NCBI GenBank assembly: GCA_025999435.1
Contig: BNXH01000093.1
Coordinates: forward strand, 1 to 5,558
Source: Bacteroidia bacterium
GTDB lineage: Bacteria > Bacteroidota > Bacteroidia > Bacteroidales > Dysgonomonadaceae
Reading direction: 5' to 3'
Length of the DNA stretch: 5,558 nt
Positions 1 through 5,558 of the stretch are shown piece by piece. The stretch's first letter is position 1; each line of letters begins with the position of its first letter. The notes under the pieces are model-generated. The model was not told the origin of the DNA. It did not search any database and worked only from the letters and a program-made list of their open reading frames with translations. The position numbers were made by a program, and so were the translations under genes.

Positions 1-623
1 TATTGTTTTTTTAATTCTTCCTCTTGTCTTGCCTGAGCTTTCACCTGAGCCTCCTGCATTTTCACCTGGAATTTAGCGGCCGGGTTTTCAATTACAAATT
101 TATCTTTTTTGAAAGCAGCAGCAATAGCAGCCATAAATGCAGAAGAATTTATTTTTTCTTTCGAATCCGGACCATATACTTGTTGTACAATACCCGGGAA
201 CATTTGGCTAGAGATAGAGCCTCCTACAGAAAGACCTACCATATAAGCTTTCTTCGATTCAGGAGCGTTAACGGCTTCTTGAAGACCTTTAAGGAATTCG
301 TTTGTATTTCTTTCATTTGCTTTAGAAACAGAATCTAATTTATGTTTCATTTCTTTTTCCAAAGATGTCTTTTTAGCAGCATCGCTTTCAGCTTCTATTT
401 GTCTCAAATAAGAACCTCTGATGGCTGAAGTATCGCTTACCAAACCCATTTGTTGAAGGTGCATAGACAAACCTTGTTCGTAAATGCTGGCTCCAAAAGC
501 ATAAGAAATAGTATCTATATCTGTTTTCAAAGAAACGTTTGTAGAAACATTTCCGCCACAAGATGTAAATAAAGCGCCAAGAGCAACAAAGGCTCCAAGG
601 GCAACAACTTGAATTTTTTTCAT
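1..623 (-). CDS. FKBP-type peptidyl-prolyl isomerase lipoprotein, N-terminal part (cut by left edge)
   Basis: The frame is open from an ATG at 623 to the window edge: 207 codons plus two bases (TA). Residues 1-22 (MKKIQVVAL... ending LFTSC) form a lipoprotein signal with C22 as the likely lipidated residue. The next residues, GGNVST, are not acidic, so there is no obvious surface-export signal and I infer a periplasm-facing anchor. Residues 37-51 (DTISYAFGASIYEQG) and 108-120 (NEFLKGLQEAVNA) match the FKBP N-terminal dimerisation domain. A second, similar pair sits at 124-138 and 159-173, suggesting a doubled unit. Residues 183-207 are a charged Gln/Lys/Glu-rich helix of the kind that links to the catalytic FKBP domain, which would lie beyond the edge. 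Isomerase activity is therefore inferred, not seen. The gene starts 20 bases after the FklB-like stop codon, so it is probably in the same operon. No Shine-Dalgarno is visible; the leader is A/T-rich. Confidence 0.88.
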   Translation of the reverse strand, partial: MKKIQVVALGAFVALGALFTSCGGNVSTNVSLKTDIDTISYAFGASIYEQGLSMHLQQMGLVSDTSAIRGSYLRQIEAESDAAKKTSLEKEMKHKLDSVSKANERNTNEFLKGLQEAVNAPESKKAYMVGLSVGGSISSQMFPGIVQQVYGPDSKEKINSSAFMAAIAAAFKKDKFVIENPAAKFQVKMQEAQVKAQARQEEELKKQ

Positions 624-643
624 GTTTTGACTAAAAAATTATA

Positions 644-1228
644 TTAAACAATATCTAAAACTTCTACTTCGAATACTAAAGTCGAATTTGGCTCGATAGT
701 CTGTCCTGCTCCCGACTTGCCATAAGCAAGGTTTGAAGGGATAAACAATTTCCATTTCGACCCTACAGGCATAAGCTGTAAAGCTTCTACCCATCCCGGA
801 ATCACCTGATTTACACCAAATGTCGCGGGTTGTCCGCGCTCTACCGAGCTATCGAATACTGTTCCGTCGATAAGTGTACCATGATAGTGGCATTTCACCT
901 GGTCGCTAGCAGTAGGAATAGCTCCTTCGCCTTTTTTCAATATTTCGTATTGCAAACCGCTAGGCAGAGTCACTACTCCGGGTTTGCTTTTATTGATCGC
1001 CAAAAATTCTTCTCCTGCTTTCAGGTTCAAGTCAAGCTTTTCGTCTTGTAATTTACCAAAGTAGTCATTCAATAATTGTTGTGCTTCTTCGTAAGACAGT
1101 TCTGCCGGCGCACCGTTTATTGCGTCCTGCATTCCTTTCAGGAAAGACTCGAAATTCACGTTTTTTATGCCTGAGTTCATAAAATTATTACCAATACTTA
1201 ATCCCAGAGCATAACTTACTTTATCCAT
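644..1228 (-). CDS. fklB: FKBP-type peptidyl-prolyl cis-trans isomerase, cytoplasmic (FklB-like)
   Basis: This 194-residue protein should catalyse cis-trans isomerisation of X-Pro bonds during folding. Residues 1-85 are the FKBP N-terminal domain (MDKVSYALGLSIGNNF, then FLKGMQDAIN at 29-38). Residues 88-194 are the FKBP catalytic domain. Its characteristic pocket residues are present: Y115 in HYHG, F125-D126 in FDSS, V142-I143 and W146 in VIPGW, Y169 in AYG, I178/P180, and F186 in the last strand. There is no signal peptide, so it is probably cytoplasmic, like E. coli FklB. The frame extends upstream to a TTG at 1276, but I chose the ATG at 1228: the family begins at MDKVSYA, and the extra 16 residues are polar, unlike the family and sit in what reads as leader. 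It is the first gene of a likely two-gene operon with the lipoprotein FKBP. The symbol is by similarity; FkpA- or Mip-type names are also used for such proteins. Confidence 0.95.
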   Translation of the reverse strand: MDKVSYALGLSIGNNFMNSGIKNVNFESFLKGMQDAINGAPAELSYEEAQQLLNDYFGKLQDEKLDLNLKAGEEFLAINKSKPGVVTLPSGLQYEILKKGEGAIPTASDQVKCHYHGTLIDGTVFDSSVERGQPATFGVNQVIPGWVEALQLMPVGSKWKLFIPSNLAYGKSGAGQTIEPNSTLVFEVEVLDIV

Positions 1229-1303
1229 ATTCAATTCTGTTTTTTTATTAGTCTTGTGAATCAGATCGATAGACAAAAACTACTCGTTTATTTAATTTGC
1301 CAA

Positions 1304-1336
1304 CAAAAGTAACTCTTTTCACGATACAACAACAAG
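1304..1336 (-). promoter_or_regulatory. Probable promoter of the FKBP operon
   Basis: Read on the minus strand, TACTTTTG (1311 to 1304) matches the Bacteroidota -7 box TAnnTTTG exactly. The -33 element is weaker: CTTG (1336 to 1333) lies 21 bases upstream, and GTTG (1333 to 1330) 18 bases upstream, of the box; the consensus is TTTG. Transcription would begin near 1298, giving a leader of about 70 bases before the ATG at 1228. The TTG codon at 1276 would fall inside that leader. Confidence 0.6.
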
Positions 1337-1354
1337 TTTTAGTGTCTAAAAAAC

Positions 1355-1362
1355 TATATTTG
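1355..1362 (+). promoter_or_regulatory. Probable -7 box of the cobB promoter
   Basis: TATATTTG matches the Bacteroidota -7 consensus TAnnTTTG. No TTTG is present 19-23 bases upstream, so the -33 element is poor or absent. Transcription would start near 1367, about 25 bases before the ATG at 1392. The expected -33 region falls on the same bases as the -33 element proposed for the divergent FKBP operon. Confidence 0.5.
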
Positions 1363-1391
1363 TACAAGATACTTACATTTTTTAATAGTTT

Positions 1392-2075
1392 ATGAAACAT
1401 CTCGTTGTATTAAGCGGAGCAGGAATGAGCGCAGAAAGCGGCATAGCTACTTTCAGAGACTCGGGCGGAATGTGGGAGCAATACCCGATAGAGGATGTGG
1501 CGACTCCCGAAGGTTTCAGACGTAACCCTCAGTTGGTTCTCGATTTTTATAATGCAAGACGCAAAGCGGCATTCGAGGCAAAGCCCAACGGGGGACATAT
1601 CGGATTGGCTGAAATGGAAAAAGATTTTAAAGTTTCTATTATAACACAGAATGTGGATGATCTTCACGAAAGGGCCGGCAGCAGCAATGTATTGCATCTG
1701 CACGGTGAATTGAGCAAGGTACGCTCCACTGCCGATCCGTCGTCGATCTATACGCTTACACCCGACAAGCCTGAGATTCATATAGGAGACAAATGCGAAA
1801 AGGGTTCACAGCTCAGACCGCATATAGTCTGGTTTGGCGAGGCGGTACCTATGATAGAGAAAGCAATAGAGACAGTAAATACTGCCGATATACTGGTTAT
1901 TATAGGCACATCGCTAAATGTATATCCGGCAGCAGGACTCCTGAATTATGCCAACCCGGACACCCCTGTCTATCTCATCGATCCGAAAGAGGTCAATGCT
2001 CACAGGCAAGGTATTCACTTTATACAAAAAGGTGCATCGGAAGGTGTGGAGGAGCTGAGAAGGTCATTGAAATAA
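1392..2075 (+). CDS. cobB: NAD-dependent protein deacylase, sirtuin family (CobB)
   Basis: This 227-residue sirtuin should remove acyl groups from protein lysines, consuming NAD+ and releasing nicotinamide and O-acyl-ADP-ribose; it is probably cytoplasmic. The NAD-binding motif GAGMSAESGIATFRD is at residues 9-23, TQNVDDLHERAG at 85-96, catalytic His104 in HLHGEL, and GTSLNVYPA at 172-180. Tyr53 and Arg56 in FYNARRKAA correspond to the Tyr-x-x-Arg pair of E. coli CobB and SIRT5 (class III), which binds acidic acyl groups; desuccinylase activity is thus plausible but inferred. The zinc module is reduced: the whole protein has one cysteine (C135), where zinc-binding sirtuins have four. It is a compact single-domain form that starts at the first ATG, just before the NAD motif. 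It is divergent from the FKBP operon and convergent with the peptidase gene, so it is probably transcribed alone. Confidence 0.95.
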   Translation: MKHLVVLSGAGMSAESGIATFRDSGGMWEQYPIEDVATPEGFRRNPQLVLDFYNARRKAAFEAKPNGGHIGLAEMEKDFKVSIITQNVDDLHERAGSSNVLHLHGELSKVRSTADPSSIYTLTPDKPEIHIGDKCEKGSQLRPHIVWFGEAVPMIEKAIETVNTADILVIIGTSLNVYPAAGLLNYANPDTPVYLIDPKEVNAHRQGIHFIQKGASEGVEELRRSLK

Positions 2076-2076
2076 C

Positions 2077-2114
2077 AAAAGGGGCTATCCCAAATGTCGG
2101 ATAAGCCCCTTTTT
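2077..2114. terminator. Bidirectional intrinsic terminator between cobB and the peptidase gene
   Basis: AAAAGGGGCTATCC (2077-2090) pairs with GGATAAGCCCCTTTT (2099-2114 region) around the 8-base loop CAAATGTC, with one bulged A. The GC-rich core GGGGC/GCCCC is followed by TTTTT on the plus strand, which serves cobB, whose stop ends at 2075. The left-hand A run reads as TTTT on the minus strand, which serves the gene whose stop is at 2124-2126. One hairpin can therefore end both convergent transcripts. Confidence 0.9.
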
Positions 2115-2123
2115 GTCTTTATA

Positions 2124-4265
2124 TCATTTATCTATTCCTTCCAGTTCAAGCAGGAAAACATAGTTGAGAGCAATGTCCTTCAAATAGTCGAACCGTCCGC
2201 TGGCTCCTCCGTGACCAAATTCCATATTGGTTTTCAATAAAAGGATATTATCATCGGTTTTCATATCCCTTAGTTTAGCCACCCATTTGGCAGGTTCGAA
2301 ATACTGCACCTGACTATCGTGAAGCCCTGTCGAAACCAACATATTCGGGTAGGCTTTCTTTTCTACATTTTCGTAAGGGCTATAGCTCTTCATATAGAAA
2401 TAAGCGTCCTTGTCTTTCGGATTACCCCATTCGTCAAACTCGTTTGTTGTCAACGGAATGCTTTCGTCCAACATGGTATTTACCACATCCACAAACGGAA
2501 CACCGGCTATAACCCCATGCCACAGATCAGGTCGCATATTGACTATTGCACCTACGAGCAAGCCTCCGGCACTGCCGCCCTGAGCATACAAGTGTTCTTT
2601 GCCGGTATATTTTTCTTTGACAAGGAACTCGCCGCAATCGATAAAGTCGGTGAATGTATTGATCTTCTTTTGCAGCTTTCCATCTTCATACCACTGACGT
2701 CCCATTTCCTGACCGCCCCGTATATGGGCAATCGCAAAAATAAAGCCTCTGTTCAACATGCTAAGGCGATTGCTGCTGAAACCTGCATCCATACTGGCGC
2801 CATAACTTCCATAACCGTACAGAAGCAATGGAGACGAGCCGTCATCTTTTTTCATTCCTTTTTTATACACCAGCGAGATCGGTACCCGTGTACCATCTTT
2901 TGCCGTAGCGTAAAGCCTTTCGGTCTGATAATCCTCTTTATTGTAGCCGCCGACTACTTCCTGTTCCTTCTTCAACGTCTTTTCATGCGATACCATGTTG
3001 TAATCGAATGTCGAAGACGGAGTAGTCATCGAGGTATAGCCATAACGCACGATATTGGTGTCGTACTCCGGATTGGAAGATGTATATGCCATATAGGTAG
3101 GTTCACCGAAATCGATATAATGTTCGCTTCCGTCTTTCAGCTGACGAATGCGCAATTGCACCAATCCTTCCTTACGCTCTTCGATAACGATGAAGTCTTT
3201 AAACTCGTCGATGCTTTCTATCAAAACATCGGCTCGATGCGGAATGTATTCTTTCCAGTTTTCGACTCCGGTCTTATCCAACGGACATTCCATGATCCGG
3301 AAATTCTGAGCATCCTTATTTGTAAGGATCAGGAACTTATCTTCCAATGGAGTTATATCATACAATACATCTTTCATACGGGGTTGGAAAGACTTAAATG
3401 CAGATGCCGGTTTATCGGCTTCGATAAAGAAGGTTTCGGAAGACATTGTCGCTCGCGACTGAACGAAGATATATTTCTTATTCTTTGTTTTGCCAACGCC
3501 AATATAGTTGCTTTTGTCTTTTTCTTCATACACCGTAACATCCGATGCAGGATCTGTACCTAACACATGACGTTTGATCTTTTCGCCAAGTAGTGTAACC
3601 GGATTTTTAGAAGTATAAAATATAGTTTTATTATCGCCAGCCCATACCGAACCTCCGCTTGTATTTGGAATGGTTTCTTTATAAATCTCACCTGTTTCCA
3701 GATTTTTAAAATAAATCGTATATTGCCTGCGGCTCACTTCATCTACACCATATGCCATCAGTTTATTGTCGTCGCTGAACGACACCCCCCCAATATTATA
3801 GTAAGAATGTCCTTCAGCCATTTTGTCTACATCGAGGAGTATTTCTTCGGCAGCTTCGAGGCTACCCTTTTTCCTGCAATATTTGTAATATTCCTTACCT
3901 TCATCGGTACGTGAGTAATAGAAATACCCATTCCGGAACACAGGCACGCTTTCATCTTTTTCTTTTATCCTGTTTTTCATTTCTGAAAACAGGTTGTTCT
4001 GGAATTCGACAGTGTTACCCATGACTGTATCAAGATAGGCATTTTCGGCTTTCAGGTAGTTCACTACTTGCGTACTATCGGGACCTTTACCAAAATAGTC
4101 ATACATCCAGTAGTAGTTATCGACAACAGTATCTCCGTGGATAATGCGTAGATGCTCTTTTTTCTCAGCTACGGGAGCGGTCGCTTTTTGAAACACACTC
4201 TTATTATTTGTTGTACACGCCATAAATAAAAATAGACTTAAAATGTAAATTATCGACTTTTTCAT
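2124..4265 (-). CDS. ptrB: S9 family peptidase, oligopeptidase B-like, predicted lipoprotein
   Basis: This 713-residue prolyl-oligopeptidase-family serine peptidase should cleave short peptides after basic residues. Residues 1-17 (MKKSIIYILSLFLFMAC) form a lipoprotein signal with C17, although Phe at -3 is off consensus, so it probably acts in the envelope. Residues of about 25-430 are the S9 N-terminal region with the beta-propeller that limits substrate size; the rest is the alpha/beta hydrolase. The catalytic triad is S565 in GGSAGG, D650 in GLHDSQVQY and H685 in FGHGG. These sit at a constant offset of 33 from E. coli PtrB S532/D617/H652 (recalled). The stretch LDESIPLTTNEFDEWGNP is typical of oligopeptidase B. 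E609 and D611 align with the S1 glutamates E576/E578 reported for the enterobacterial enzyme. The frame extends to a GTG at 4286, but that codon sits at the predicted transcription start and precedes the signal peptide, so I chose the ATG at 4265. It has its own promoter and a terminator shared with cobB. Confidence 0.95.
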   Translation of the reverse strand: MKKSIIYILSLFLFMACTTNNKSVFQKATAPVAEKKEHLRIIHGDTVVDNYYWMYDYFGKGPDSTQVVNYLKAENAYLDTVMGNTVEFQNNLFSEMKNRIKEKDESVPVFRNGYFYYSRTDEGKEYYKYCRKKGSLEAAEEILLDVDKMAEGHSYYNIGGVSFSDDNKLMAYGVDEVSRRQYTIYFKNLETGEIYKETIPNTSGGSVWAGDNKTIFYTSKNPVTLLGEKIKRHVLGTDPASDVTVYEEKDKSNYIGVGKTKNKKYIFVQSRATMSSETFFIEADKPASAFKSFQPRMKDVLYDITPLEDKFLILTNKDAQNFRIMECPLDKTGVENWKEYIPHRADVLIESIDEFKDFIVIEERKEGLVQLRIRQLKDGSEHYIDFGEPTYMAYTSSNPEYDTNIVRYGYTSMTTPSSTFDYNMVSHEKTLKKEQEVVGGYNKEDYQTERLYATAKDGTRVPISLVYKKGMKKDDGSSPLLLYGYGSYGASMDAGFSSNRLSMLNRGFIFAIAHIRGGQEMGRQWYEDGKLQKKINTFTDFIDCGEFLVKEKYTGKEHLYAQGGSAGGLLVGAIVNMRPDLWHGVIAGVPFVDVVNTMLDESIPLTTNEFDEWGNPKDKDAYFYMKSYSPYENVEKKAYPNMLVSTGLHDSQVQYFEPAKWVAKLRDMKTDDNILLLKTNMEFGHGGASGRFDYLKDIALNYVFLLELEGIDK

Positions 4266-4288
4266 AGGCTTTATAATTTTATTCACAT

Positions 4289-4319
4289 CAAATGTAGATA
4301 GATCATTTAAATTGTCAAA
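4289..4319 (-). promoter_or_regulatory. Promoter of the oligopeptidase gene (Bacteroidota consensus)
   Basis: Read on the minus strand, TTTG (4319 to 4316) is followed by a 19-base spacer and TACATTTG (4296 to 4289). This matches the Bacteroidota housekeeping-sigma consensus TTTG / TAnnTTTG in both boxes and in spacing. Transcription should begin around 4284, giving a leader of about 20 bases before the ATG at 4265. No Shine-Dalgarno is seen; the leader is A/T-rich (AATAAAATTATAAAG). Confidence 0.8.
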
Positions 4320-4388
4320 GTATCCGGAATATAAAAATAAAAATATTGCGATACCAAATACCGGGTTATAACGTAAATAGTATCCGAT

Positions 4389-5558
4389 CTACCATCTCAG
4401 GATAATGCGCTCTCCGAGTGCTTTTGCCAACGCCTTTTTTATGTCTTCGAAATCTTTTATCCGGCGCATCAGGTCGATGGCAGCGTCCCAATCGCCGGCC
4501 TTTTGCTTTTGCTCCATCTCTTCTTTTATATCTTTTATGCGTTTAGTTATATGGGCATCTTTCAGTTCTGTCAGTACACGGGGAACATTCTTTAACAGAT
4601 GTTTTCCTTCTGCCATAGGAGTATCGTCCTGTTTGGCGTTTTCACCAAATTGTTTCGTGTGAACCTTACTCAATTGATACCTGTCTCCGAGCAGTTCCGC
4701 TGCTATTTTACTTATTTGCTGATCGGGATGTGCCAAAAAGAAACGGCTCGGAATAAAGGTTTCTTCATGGGCATGCGCTATTGCATCTTCTAGCATTTGA
4801 GTATAAAGCGGGTGTGAGAACCACATGCCATCCCGTTCCAGATCGAACTTCACATAGTCTATAACCGTCATCGAATCACTGCTTACCTCCTGTCCTTCTT
4901 CCAGCAGCGGCTCTTTTCCAAAGCGGACTATGTAGTACAGGATCGCAAGTTCGAATTTATCGATCGCTGTCTTTTTTACAACGGCTTTGGTATTGCTTAC
5001 AGTGGGTTGCGACAGATCGTTATTTACTGCCGACAATTCCGGTTCTATTTTCGGAACGGGCTGTTTTTCCAGATAGGCAAGACGTTTTTTGTTCACCTCC
5101 TGCACCAATATGCGTTCATCTACATCGAGCAGGATACTGCAATCTTTGATGTATACCGCACGTATAATATTGTCGGGTATAACAGATATACTGTTTACGA
5201 TGTCTGATATCAGCGACGCCCTTTTTATAGGATCATTTCCGGCTTCGTCGAGCAATAGTTTTGTCTTGAAGCGGATAAAATCGACTTCATTGTTTTTGAT
5301 GTATTTCGACAGCGATTCGGCATTCTGTTTACGGGCGAACGAATCGGGGTCTTCACCATCGGGTAACAGGATGACTTTGATGTTTATACCCTCTTCCAGC
5401 AACAAGTCTATCCCTCTCAGTGCGGCTTTTATACCTGCGGCATCGCCGTCGTAGATAACCGTCACATTGTTAGTAAAGCGGTGTATCAGTCTGATTTGTC
5501 CATTCGTAAGAGCCGTTCCCGACGAGGCCACAACATTTTCTATCCCGGCCTGATGCAT
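4389..5558 (-). CDS. dnaG: DNA primase DnaG, C-terminal part (cut by right edge)
   Basis: The last 389 codons of DNA primase, which makes RNA primers at the replication fork, are present. The Met at the window edge is internal: the frame enters in the middle of the TOPRIM domain at MHQAGIENVVASSGTALT. The TOPRIM metal-binding acidic groups are visible as YDGDAAG (fragment residues 36-42) and LLPDGEDPDSFA (65-76). A helical part of the catalytic core follows to about residue 155. A Pro/Val-rich linker at about 165-195 comes next, then the C-terminal region (about 200-389), expected to bind the replicative helicase DnaB. The latter ends in a charged helix pair and ILRW. The N-terminal zinc-binding domain and the rest of the polymerase core lie beyond the right edge. 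The gene ends with TAG at 4391-4389, 123 bases before the oligopeptidase ATG. I see no strong intrinsic terminator in that gap. Confidence 0.96.
   Translation of the reverse strand: MHQAGIENVVASSGTALTNGQIRLIHRFTNNVTVIYDGDAAGIKAALRGIDLLLEEGINIKVILLPDGEDPDSFARKQNAESLSKYIKNNEVDFIRFKTKLLLDEAGNDPIKRASLISDIVNSISVIPDNIIRAVYIKDCSILLDVDERILVQEVNKKRLAYLEKQPVPKIEPELSAVNNDLSQPTVSNTKAVVKKTAIDKFELAILYYIVRFGKEPLLEEGQEVSSDSMTVIDYVKFDLERDGMWFSHPLYTQMLEDAIAHAHEETFIPSRFFLAHPDQQISKIAAELLGDRYQLSKVHTKQFGENAKQDDTPMAEGKHLLKNVPRVLTELKDAHITKRIKDIKEEMEQKQKAGDWDAAIDLMRRIKDFEDIKKALAKALGERIILRW

Noticed and set aside
24..338. Plus-strand open frame at the left end.
   Set aside because: It is antisense to the lipoprotein FKBP frame and has no coherent motif.
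1229..1276. Sixteen-residue upstream extension of the FklB-like protein from a TTG codon.
   Set aside because: The family starts at MDKVSYA, the extension is polar and unlike the family, and it lies in the predicted leader of the transcript.
1410..1781. Minus-strand open frame opposite cobB.
   Set aside because: It has no recognisable motif and overlaps the core sirtuin motifs of the real gene on the other strand.
2319..3563. Long plus-strand open frame (414 codons) lying opposite the oligopeptidase gene.
   Set aside because: Its translation is Cys-, Phe-, Ile- and His-rich, has no recognisable domain, and lies wholly antisense to a gene with all catalytic motifs intact. It is a codon-usage shadow.
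4319..4386. Direct repeat AGTATCCG at 4319-4326 and 4379-4386, exactly 60 bases apart, flanking the dnaG-oligopeptidase gap.
   Set aside because: Eight bases with no further extension could arise by chance. One copy touches the -33 box by a single base, and there is no matching inverted or operator-like structure.
4287..4388. Possible intrinsic terminator of dnaG, with CCGG-containing arms and a T-rich stretch on the minus strand.
   Set aside because: The arms pair only about four to six bases with a mismatch, the loop is long, and the T run lies inside the loop rather than after the stem.

Overview
This window looks like a piece of a Bacteroidota (probably Bacteroidales) chromosome. The evidence is a textbook Bacteroidota promoter (TTTG, 19 bases, TAnnTTTG) upstream of the peptidase gene, two further TAnnTTTG boxes, A/T-rich gene leaders without Shine-Dalgarno sequences, lipoprotein signal peptides ending in Cys, and the protein families themselves. 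Genus cannot be fixed from the sequence alone; Dysgonomonas- or Parabacteroides-like is a guess.

Layout, left to right. Positions 1-623 (minus) hold the N-terminal 207 residues of an FKBP-type peptidyl-prolyl isomerase lipoprotein, cut by the left edge. Positions 644-1228 (minus) hold a complete cytoplasmic FKBP-type isomerase (FklB-like, 194 aa), 20 bases upstream of the first and probably co-transcribed with it. Positions 1229-1391 are a divergent promoter region. Positions 1392-2075 (plus) hold a sirtuin deacylase (CobB) that keeps the NAD/catalytic motifs but lacks the usual zinc cysteines. A hairpin at 2077-2114 separates it from the convergent gene and is T-flanked on both strands. Positions 2124-4265 (minus) hold an oligopeptidase B-like S9 peptidase with a lipoprotein signal. 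Its promoter is at 4289-4319. Positions 4389-5558 (minus) hold the C-terminal 389 residues of DNA primase DnaG, cut by the right edge.

The genes do not form one pathway. They are housekeeping functions: protein folding (FKBP pair), NAD-dependent protein deacylation, peptide breakdown in the envelope, and replication priming. Genes cover nearly the whole window and no gene-free stretch exceeds 163 bases. I see no tRNA, rRNA, insertion sequence, CRISPR array, phage gene or defence system, and no sign of an undescribed system. Two annotation points matter. The longest open frames of the FklB-like and peptidase genes begin at TTG and GTG codons that should be rejected for internal ATGs. The left-edge gene has no start-to-stop frame inside the window and is easily missed.
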